DNA of 8,182 nt from Pseudomonadota bacterium (lineage in GTDB: Bacteria; Pseudomonadota; Gammaproteobacteria; Burkholderiales; SG8-39). The stretch's first letter is position 1, and each line of letters starts with the position of its first letter. The notes beneath the pieces are model-generated. The model ran no database searches. It was not told the origin of the DNA and worked only from the letters and a program-made list of their open reading frames with translations. Below, in pieces: positions 1 to 5,554 of the stretch. Location: contig JAKAIH010000104.1 in the NCBI GenBank assembly GCA_021825225.1, positions 1-8,182 of the forward strand, given 5' to 3'. Made by a program: the position numbers and the translations under genes.

Positions 1-2
1 CG

Positions 3-1781
3 CTCGCCGCGCCGTGGCGCGATGCGGTCGCCGGCTTGCACGACCCGTTTGGCGCCGCGAGCACCCTGTTGCCGGCGGCAACGCAAGGCTTCTTCACCGC
101 GCTGGGCTGGCTGTTTCTCGTTCCTTACCCGGTCGCCGGCGCGCTGCTGTTCGCCGGGCTGCTCGTCGCCTCGCGCTACCTCGCGCTGCTTGCGCTCGCG
201 GGATACTTCGCAGGGCAGGCCGCGCTCGCGCTCTCCGGCAGCGCCGGCGCCGACATGTACGGCTTCAATTACATGCTCGCCGCGATGGCGCTCGGCGGCA
301 TCTTCTCGGTGCCTTCACGCGCGGGCTTCGCCATGGCGGCGGCGGGCGGCGCGCTCGCCGCCGGGTTCGCGCTCGCGTTCGGCGCGGCGCTGCAGCCACT
401 CCAGCTGCCGCTGCTGACGCTGCCGTTCATCGCCGCTGTGTACCTGTGGCTGGGGGCGCTGGCGGTGCGCGCCGACAACCGTGCGCCCAGATTGACACTC
501 GACGCGCCCGATGAGCCGGAGCGCAGCTACGAGCGCGCGCGCATCGCGCAGGTGCGCGGCGGCGCGCTCGACAGCATCGCGCTGATGGCGCCGTTTTTCG
601 GCGAATGGCGCGTGTCGCAGGCATTCGATGGTCCGCACACGCATCGCAGTCCCTGGCAGCATGCGCTCGATGTCGAGATCGTCGAAGCGGGGCGCAATCG
701 CCGCGGCGAAGGCGACACGCAACGCGATTATTTCTGCTTTGGCACGCCGGTGCTCGCGCCGGCCGCGGCACAAGTCGTGAAGATGCGCGACGACCTGCCC
801 GATATGCTGCCCGGCGAGGCCGACATCGAGAACAATTGGGGAAATTTCCTGATGCTGCGCGCCGGCGGCGGCGCGCACATCCTGCTCGCGCACCTGAAGC
901 AGGGCAGCATTCGCGTGCGGCCGGGCGATTGGGTCGTGACCGGCCAGCAGCTGGCCGCGTGCGGCAGTTCCGGGCGCGCGCCCGAGCCGCACCTGCATTT
1001 CCATGCGCAGTCCTCCGATCAACTCGGCGGCGCGACCCGAGCGTTCCACCTCGCCAATGTGCTGGTGCGCGACGCCGGTGGCGAGGGCGAGTTCCGGCTC
1101 TACCACGTACCTGCGGAAGGCGTACTCGTGAGCAGCGCGCCGCGCGACGAGGGGCTGGCCAGTGCGCTGCGCATGCCGCAGGGCAAGGTGCTTGCCTATC
1201 GCTTGAGCCGTCCTGGAGCGGGGCGCGGCGCGCGCCGCGCCGCGTTGCGCAGTGAGACCACACTGCTGGGACAGCGTCGCCTGAGGACCGATTCGGGCGC
1301 GTCTGCGGCGTTCGAGGAGACGCCCTACGTCGTCGGCCATTTCGACCGCCAGGGCGGGCGCGACCGGCTGCTCGACCTGTGGCTGCTGTGCCTCGGACTG
1401 ACTCCGTTCAGCGCGGTGGCCGGCCTGTGGCGCGACCGCCCGGCGTTCGCACTGCTGCCGCTCGGGCCGCTGCGCCGCGCTGCGGCCGCGCTGGCGCGGC
1501 CGCTCGGGGCTGGTTGCGACAGTACCTACCGCAGGCAGTGGGACGAATCCGAACATGCGTGGCGTCAGGACGGCGAGCACCGCTTCAGCCCGCTGCCGGG
1601 GCTTATCTGGCGCGCAGCGACCAGCGCATGGATCGCGCCGGGCCGCGGCGTCACGCGGCTGCGCATGCAGATGTTCGGCCGCCACTGGGAGGCCGTACTC
1701 GATGAAGCGCAGCCTGGCGATGCCAATGCAAATCAGACCAACGCCAGCTACACCAACCAACCGGAGGGCACCAACCGATGA
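3..1781 (+). CDS. Urea-transporter-like protein fused to an M23 (LytM) peptidase domain, 5' end outside the window
   Basis: The frame is open to the window edge, so the true start lies upstream; a TTG at 36 lacks start context. About 590 codons are visible. Nucleotides 3-476 encode a hydrophobic region of four to six membrane segments, resembling the second half of the urea transporter family (SLC14/UT), including the signature-like GADMYGFNYMLAAMALGG (nt 246-299) and a PLLTLPF helix. From about nt 603 to 1070 there is an M23 domain: WQHALD (His at 660-662 and its Asp) as zinc-ligand motif, AHL near 891-899, and HLHFH at 990-1004. All expected M23 histidines and the aspartate are present, so it may be an active metallopeptidase. 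About 215 further residues follow that I do not recognise, ending in an Asn/Thr-rich tail. The stop overlaps the next start (ATGA at 1778-1781), indicating translational coupling. The substrate is unknown; urea transport is inferred from resemblance only. UT/M23 architectures may already be catalogued. Confidence 0.85.
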   Translation, partial: LAAPWRDAVAGLHDPFGAASTLLPAATQGFFTALGWLFLVPYPVAGALLFAGLLVASRYLALLALAGYFAGQAALALSGSAGADMYGFNYMLAAMALGGIFSVPSRAGFAMAAAGGALAAGFALAFGAALQPLQLPLLTLPFIAAVYLWLGALAVRADNRAPRLTLDAPDEPERSYERARIAQVRGGALDSIALMAPFFGEWRVSQAFDGPHTHRSPWQHALDVEIVEAGRNRRGEGDTQRDYFCFGTPVLAPAAAQVVKMRDDLPDMLPGEADIENNWGNFLMLRAGGGAHILLAHLKQGSIRVRPGDWVVTGQQLAACGSSGRAPEPHLHFHAQSSDQLGGATRAFHLANVLVRDAGGEGEFRLYHVPAEGVLVSSAPRDEGLASALRMPQGKVLAYRLSRPGAGRGARRAALRSETTLLGQRRLRTDSGASAAFEETPYVVGHFDRQGGRDRLLDLWLLCLGLTPFSAVAGLWRDRPAFALLPLGPLRRAAAALARPLGAGCDSTYRRQWDESEHAWRQDGEHRFSPLPGLIWRAATSAWIAPGRGVTRLRMQMFGRHWEAVLDEAQPGDANANQTNASYTNQPEGTNR

Positions 1782-2398
1782 AACACGCCAATGCAGTACG
1801 CCGGCTCGCGGCGCTTGCCGCCGGCCTCGCGATCGCCGTCGCGGCGCATGCGCAGCCCGATCCCTGGTCCGAGTCCTACCGGCTCGAGAGTATAGGCCGC
1901 TACGCCGAAGCCCAGGCTCAGATCGCGCCGTTCGCGACGCGCCAGCCGGTGCACGAATTCGCGCTGATCCGCAGCGCCTGGCTCACCTATCTGCAGGGTC
2001 GCTATGCCGAAGCCGAGGCGCTCTACCGGCGCTCGCTCGAGCTCAATCCGCGCTCGATCGAGGCCGCGCTCGGCGTGATGCTGCCGCAGATGGCGCAGTA
2101 TCGCTGGGCCGACGCGATCAAGACCGGGCGCAAGGTGCTCGCCGACAGCCCGTGGAACTACACGGCGCATGTGCGCATCATGGTGTGCGAGGAAGCCACC
2201 TCGCGCTGGACCGAGCTTGCCAAGCATGCTGCCGAGGTGTCGGCACGCTACCCGACCGACGCGACGCTCCTCGTATATTGGGCGCGGGCGGAATCGGCCT
2301 TGCACAATGTGCGCAAGGCGCGCGAACTGTACGCGCAGGTGCTCGAGCGCGTCCCGGGCCACGCCGAGGCGACGAAGTACCTCAGCGCGGCGCAGTAG
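1778..2398 (+). CDS. Secreted TPR-repeat protein
   Basis: This 206-residue protein starts at ATG 1778, with a clear GGAGG at 1763-1767 ten bases upstream, and overlaps the preceding stop. Residues 1-25 form a signal peptide: Lys/Arg-containing N-region, Ala/Leu core and an AHA cleavage site before Gln26. The mature part is helical and TPR-like. The best repeat spans about residues 58-92, with the pattern AWLTYLQGRYAEAEALYRRS followed by LELNP. Weaker repeats lie at about 30-50, 93-125, 126-158 and 160-195, the last containing ARELYAQVLERVPGHAEA. TPR proteins are scaffolds for protein contacts, so a periplasmic partner for the upstream membrane-peptidase fusion is plausible; that is inferred from coupling alone. 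No catalytic motif is visible. Confidence 0.88.
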   Translation: MKHANAVRRLAALAAGLAIAVAAHAQPDPWSESYRLESIGRYAEAQAQIAPFATRQPVHEFALIRSAWLTYLQGRYAEAEALYRRSLELNPRSIEAALGVMLPQMAQYRWADAIKTGRKVLADSPWNYTAHVRIMVCEEATSRWTELAKHAAEVSARYPTDATLLVYWARAESALHNVRKARELYAQVLERVPGHAEATKYLSAAQ

Positions 2399-2406
2399 GC
2401 AGCGCG

Positions 2407-3066
2407 ATGCGCACCCTGATCGCGCTGCTGGCGTGCCTGCTTGCCGCCGCATCTGCGTCCGCACAGGACCGCGCCCGCAGGATCGAGTCCCCCGGCATCC
2501 GCGTCGGCGACACCTGGATGTTCAACAAAATCGACGGCTGGAAGAATTCGCTCGAGGACGTTTCCGTCAACGTCGTGAAGCGCTCCGACGCGAGCGGCAT
2601 CGTGATGGAATCCTCGAGCCTGGACGGCAAAAGCGTCGCGAAGATCCTGCGTACGACCGCGTTCAATCTCGTGCGCATCGAAGCACCGGCGTTTACGCAG
2701 ACGGCCACGCCCTTTTACCCGAACTACAGCTTTCCGCTCTACGCAGGCAAGACCTGGGGCGGAAAGGTCGTACTGTCGAACACGAAGCGCGCGGGGACCG
2801 AAGTGACCGCCCAACTGCAGGGCAGGGCGCTTGGGTGGGAGCTGGTCACGGTGCCCGCCGGGACCTACCTCGCGCTGAAGCTCCACATGGAGGGAACGTA
2901 CCGCGCGACGGATCCCGGGGGGGGCTGGGACGGGACGATTGAGGACACGCTCTGGTACGCGCCCGAAGTCCGCAATGCGGTGCGCTACGAATACATCGAT
3001 TCCGTCGGTGGGTCGCGCTACAACCACGAAGTGGACGAACTCGTAAGATTCTGGCCTGGCCGCTGA
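2407..3066 (+). CDS. Secreted protein of unknown function, possibly TapB/DUF3108-like
   Basis: This 219-residue product starts at ATG 2407, eight bases after the TPR gene stop, with only a weak AGG upstream, so coupling to the upstream gene is likely. The frame extends further 5', but that part overlaps the TPR gene in another phase and is a shadow. Residues 1-19 are a signal peptide cut at ASA before Gln20. A Cys at residue 10 lies too early in the hydrophobic core for a convincing lipobox. The mature protein looks beta-rich, with many alternating hydrophobic and aromatic residues. The segments VPAGTYLALKL and DTLWYAPEVRNAVRYEY resemble by eye secreted beta-sheet families such as TapB/DUF3108, which I cannot confirm. 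An eight-G run (2917-2924) lies inside the gene, which stays in frame. It is the last gene of the cluster. Confidence 0.85.
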   Translation: MRTLIALLACLLAAASASAQDRARRIESPGIRVGDTWMFNKIDGWKNSLEDVSVNVVKRSDASGIVMESSSLDGKSVAKILRTTAFNLVRIEAPAFTQTATPFYPNYSFPLYAGKTWGGKVVLSNTKRAGTEVTAQLQGRALGWELVTVPAGTYLALKLHMEGTYRATDPGGGWDGTIEDTLWYAPEVRNAVRYEYIDSVGGSRYNHEVDELVRFWPGR

Positions 3067-3090
3067 GCCGGCATGCAGTGCGTAGCGTTC
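3067..3090. other. Convergent 24-bp gap without a visible terminator
   Basis: Only 24 bases separate the stop of the secreted unknown protein (plus strand) from the stop of the sensor kinase (minus strand). I see no GC-rich stem with a T-run on either strand. The best inverted repeat across the junction has a four-base stem. Termination is therefore Rho-dependent, or the two units read into each other. Confidence 0.5.
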
Positions 3091-4542
3091 CTAGGCGGCG
3101 GCCACGGGCGCCTTAGTGGCCGAGATTCTCGGCAGCGACAGGATCGCTTCCAGTCCGCCTTCTGGCCGGTTGCGCAATACGAGCTCGCCGCCGTGCGCGC
3201 GCGCGATGTTGCGCGCGATGCCCAGGCCCAGCCCGGTGCCGCCGGTGTCGCGGCTGCGTGAAGCATCGGCTCTGAAGAAGGGCTCGAATGCCTGTTCCAG
3301 CTCCGCTTCTGCAATGCCAGGCCCGTCGTCGAGTACGCGGATGGTCAGCCGGTCCGCGGCATCTTCCACCTTTACCGTGGCGCCCCCGCCATAGCGGATC
3401 GCGTTGTCCAGGAGGTTGGTGAGGCAGCGGCGCAGGGCGAGCGGCCTGCCGCGGTAGGGTTGCGCGACAGCGCCCGCGATCTCGACCTTGCTGCCGGTGT
3501 CCTGATAGTCGGTCTGCATGCTTTCGAGCAGCGCCATCGCATCCACCGGCTGCACCAACTCCTGAGTACTCGCGTCGCGCATGAAATCCAGCGTCTGCGT
3601 GACCATGGCTTCCATGTCCGCGAGGTCCTTGGCGAATTTCGCGCGCAGGTCCTCGTCCTCCAGCATTTCCGCGCGCAGGCGCAGGCGCGTGATCGGTGTC
3701 TTCAGGTCGTGCGACATCGCGGTGAAAATGCGCGTGCGGTCGGCGATGAAGCGCGACAGCCGCCGCTGCATGGTGTTGAAGGCGCGCGCAGCGCGCTGCG
3801 CCTCGCTCGGCCCGGTTTCGGGCAGGGGAGGGCGGTTGATGTCCTCGCCCAGCTTTTCCGCGGCGGTCGCCAGTTCCGAAAGCGGACCCGTCACCCAGCG
3901 CACCGCCACCAGCGACAGCGCGATTACGCTGCCGAGCAGGATCAGCAGCGTGAGGGCGAGCCGCAGCGGCACGGCGGCAGCTTGCGGCGATAGATAGGAA
4001 TCGAAAGTCACCCAGCTGCCGTCGTGCAGCGCGATCTGCACCGTGAAAAAATTGCCTTCGGCGGGGAAACCGCGTCCCATGCCGCGCTCCCGGCCGCGGC
4101 CCTGCATCATGGGCATCATCGGCATTCCCTGCTGTGCGCCGCGCGGTCCTGCGCGGAAGCTCTCGGGCGCGCCTTCCAGCCGGAGCACATTGATCTGCGC
4201 GTCCTGGCCCAGTGCGAAGCGCAAGACGGTGCTGAACACGGAATGCGCGAAGTCACTGTCGGCGGTACCGTCGCGCGAGCGTACCAGCGGACGGTCCAGC
4301 GATACCGTCAGTGGCGGCGCGCTGAATACGGCCACCACTTTGCGGCGTTCGGCCGCGGGCAGGGAATCGAGCAGCTTGACGATATCGGAAATCTGCTGCG
4401 CCAGTCGCATTCCTCCGGCGCGGTAGAGCAGCTGGTCGCGCTCGGTCAGATTGATGTAGGTCGTGGCGAGTTGCGCCAATATCAGCCCGCTCAGCAGGAT
4501 CAGGATGAGTCTGCCGAACAGACTGCGCGGCGCGAGGCGCAC
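3091..4542 (-). CDS. EnvZ-like membrane sensor histidine kinase with Met-rich periplasmic loop
   Basis: This 483-residue kinase starts at GTG (4542-4540), which overlaps the regulator's TAG by one base; a GGAG lies six bases upstream inside the regulator gene. Domains in order: first membrane helix at about 9-30, periplasmic sensor at 31-190, second membrane helix at 192-215, and HAMP at about 212-265. The dimerisation/phosphoacceptor helix carries AMSHDLKTPITRLR, with phospho-accepting His278. The ATP-binding domain has an N-box (NLLDNAIRYG, Asn376/Asn380), G1 (DDGPGI, 405-410), an F-box-like FEPFFR (419-424) and G2 (GTGLGLGIA, from 435). All motifs are intact, so kinase activity is expected. 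The periplasmic domain holds a Met/Gly/Arg-rich stretch at about 138-158. The ligand is unknown. The product phosphorylates the adjacent OmpR-type regulator by inference from operon pairing. Length is close to EnvZ (about 450). Confidence 0.95.
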   Translation of the reverse strand: MRLAPRSLFGRLILILLSGLILAQLATTYINLTERDQLLYRAGGMRLAQQISDIVKLLDSLPAAERRKVVAVFSAPPLTVSLDRPLVRSRDGTADSDFAHSVFSTVLRFALGQDAQINVLRLEGAPESFRAGPRGAQQGMPMMPMMQGRGRERGMGRGFPAEGNFFTVQIALHDGSWVTFDSYLSPQAAAVPLRLALTLLILLGSVIALSLVAVRWVTGPLSELATAAEKLGEDINRPPLPETGPSEAQRAARAFNTMQRRLSRFIADRTRIFTAMSHDLKTPITRLRLRAEMLEDEDLRAKFAKDLADMEAMVTQTLDFMRDASTQELVQPVDAMALLESMQTDYQDTGSKVEIAGAVAQPYRGRPLALRRCLTNLLDNAIRYGGGATVKVEDAADRLTIRVLDDGPGIAEAELEQAFEPFFRADASRSRDTGGTGLGLGIARNIARAHGGELVLRNRPEGGLEAILSLPRISATKAPVAAA

Positions 4543-5264
4543 TAGCGCTCCACTTCGACCGGCACCGCGAGAACATAGCCCTCGCCGCGCACCGTCTTGA
4601 TGATCTGCGGATCGGCGGGATCGTCGCCGAGCCGGTGGCGCAGGCGGCTGACCTGGATGTCGATGCTTCGATCCAGCGGATCGGCTTCATGTCCCTTAGC
4701 GAGCAGCATGAGCTGATCGCGCGTGAGCACATGATTGGGATGGCTCAGAAATATCCGCAGCAGCTGGTATTCGTTGCCGCTGAGCGAGGTGACCACGCCG
4801 TCGGGCGACACCAGGTGCCGCGCCACGGCATCCAGGCGCCAGCCGGCGAAGCTGATTCCACGCGCCTCGTCGGCGCGCAGGTTGCGCGGCAGGCTGCGCG
4901 TGCGCCGCAGCACGCTTTTGATGCGCGCGAGCAGCTCGCGCGGACTGAAGGGTTTTGCCAGATAGTCGTCCGCCCCCATCTCGAGTCCGACGATGCGGTC
5001 GGTTTCCTCGCCGCGGGCGGTGAGCATGATGACCGGGATGTCCGACTCGGAGCGCAATTTGCGGCACAGGGTCAGCCCGTCCTCGCCCGGCAACATCAGG
5101 TCGAGCACGATCAGATCGACTTTGCCGCGCGCAAGCGCCGCCCACATGCCCCTGCCGTCGGCGACCAGACCGGCCTGGTAACCGTTCTTGCGCAGGTATT
5201 CGCCGAGCAGGCTGCGTATTTCCGCGTCGTCGTCGACTACCAGGATGTGGTCCGCATTATCCAT
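4542..5264 (-). CDS. OmpR-family winged-helix response regulator
   Basis: This is a 240-residue regulator of typical OmpR/PhoB length. The receiver domain (about 5-120) has the acidic pocket Asp11-Asp13, phospho-acceptor Asp55 (VLDLMLPG), Thr82 and Lys104 (LAKPF). The C-terminal winged helix (about 138-236) has the usual LSGNEYQLLRIF segment, a recognition helix around 198-212 (DRSIDIQVSRLRHRL) and the wing VRGEGYVL. The ATG at 5264-5262 is preceded by AAGG (plus strand 5270-5273) six bases away, a good ribosome site. It is first in the two-gene operon with the kinase, one base overlapping. Targets cannot be read from the protein; the divergent octaheme cytochrome gene and its own promoter are the obvious candidates. 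Overall the sequence is closer to OmpR than to PhoB by eye, which is why I avoid a gene name. Confidence 0.96.
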   Translation of the reverse strand: MDNADHILVVDDDAEIRSLLGEYLRKNGYQAGLVADGRGMWAALARGKVDLIVLDLMLPGEDGLTLCRKLRSESDIPVIMLTARGEETDRIVGLEMGADDYLAKPFSPRELLARIKSVLRRTRSLPRNLRADEARGISFAGWRLDAVARHLVSPDGVVTSLSGNEYQLLRIFLSHPNHVLTRDQLMLLAKGHEADPLDRSIDIQVSRLRHRLGDDPADPQIIKTVRGEGYVLAVPVEVER

Positions 5265-5453
5265 GTCCGCCTTTATAAACGCCTGTCCGCGCCCTGTGCG
5301 GCGATTTTGTAGCGTAGTGTATCAAGCCGGCTTTTTCGATGCGGCGGCGTACAAAAAACGGGCATCGATCCGGCTGGCGCGCCGCCCCTAACGGGACACG
5401 GGCGAACGTTCCTCCTTGGAAAAATGGATCGGGCCGAGCGCAGATGCGGGTTC

Positions 5454-5477
5454 CGGTGTTTTCGCCGTTGTTTTGAC
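5454..5477 (+). repeat. Tandem 12-bp imperfect direct repeat, candidate response-regulator site
   Basis: Two abutting 12-mers, 5454-5465 and 5466-5477, match at 9 of 12 positions and share the core TGTTTT (5457-5462 and 5469-5474). OmpR/PhoB-type regulators bind tandem direct repeats about one helical turn apart; 12 is slightly longer than the usual 10-11. Its position just upstream of, and overlapping, the TTGACA element would suit activation of the cytochrome gene by the neighbouring regulator. It could equally be chance in a T-rich stretch. Confidence 0.35.
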
Positions 5478-5486
5478 AATAATCAT
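5473..5486 (+). promoter_or_regulatory. FNR/CRP-family-like palindrome upstream of the octaheme cytochrome
   Basis: TTGAC-AATA-ATCAT matches the FNR consensus TTGAT-N4-ATCAA at 8 of 10 specified positions. If the box is centred at -41.5, the transcript would start near 5521, leaving a 34-base leader before GTG 5555; the hexamer then in the -10 place (CAAATT, 5509-5514) is a poor match (3 of 6), as is common for activator-dependent promoters. The first half of the box also reads as TTGACA, so a plain -35 element is the alternative. Confidence 0.45.
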
Positions 5487-5540
5487 GAGTGCAGCGTACT
5501 GGATGATGCAAATTCGCCCACAGTGATTTTCATTCCATGC

Positions 5541-5549
5541 AAAGGGGAA
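5541..5549 (+). promoter_or_regulatory. Ribosome binding site that sets the cytochrome start at GTG 5555
   Basis: The purine-rich AAAGGGGAA lies a few bases before GTG 5555. The in-frame ATG at 5537 has no Shine-Dalgarno upstream and would place this site inside the coding sequence. Starting at GTG also gives a normal signal peptide beginning with KRLVLAV. Confidence 0.75.
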
Positions 5550-5554
5550 GAACT

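Larger units (their letters stand above)
5265..5554. promoter_or_regulatory. Divergent intergenic regulatory region between the two-component operon and the cytochrome gene
   Basis: These 290 bases contain no credible gene and are less GC-rich than the flanks, especially from 5405 on. On the minus strand, toward the regulator, the clearest element is an extended -10-like TGATACACT (plus 5316-5324) without a recognisable -35. It sits inside an imperfect palindrome (TTGTA at 5307-5311, TATCAA at 5320-5325). On the plus strand, toward the cytochrome, there is a TTGACA at 5473-5478 without a good -10 at normal spacing, an FNR-like box and a tandem 12-bp repeat, listed separately. Promoter positions are inferred by eye. 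Confidence 0.55.

Noticed and set aside
315..1760. Long minus-strand open frame (481 codons) opposite the UT/M23 gene
   Set aside because: Arg/Ala/Gln-rich shadow of GC-rich coding sequence, without domain motifs; the plus strand carries recognisable UT and M23 motifs.
1555..2406. Upstream extension of the secreted unknown protein frame
   Set aside because: It overlaps the UT/M23 and TPR genes in another phase and is Arg-rich shadow; ATG 2407 begins a good signal peptide.
2434..2436. Cys10 of the secreted unknown protein as a lipoprotein site
   Set aside because: The cysteine sits in the middle of a short hydrophobic core, with the clean ASA-Gln signal peptidase I site after it.
5537..5554. 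ATG 5537 as the cytochrome start
   Set aside because: No ribosome site upstream; the AAAGGGGAA just before GTG 5555 and the signal peptide favour the later start.
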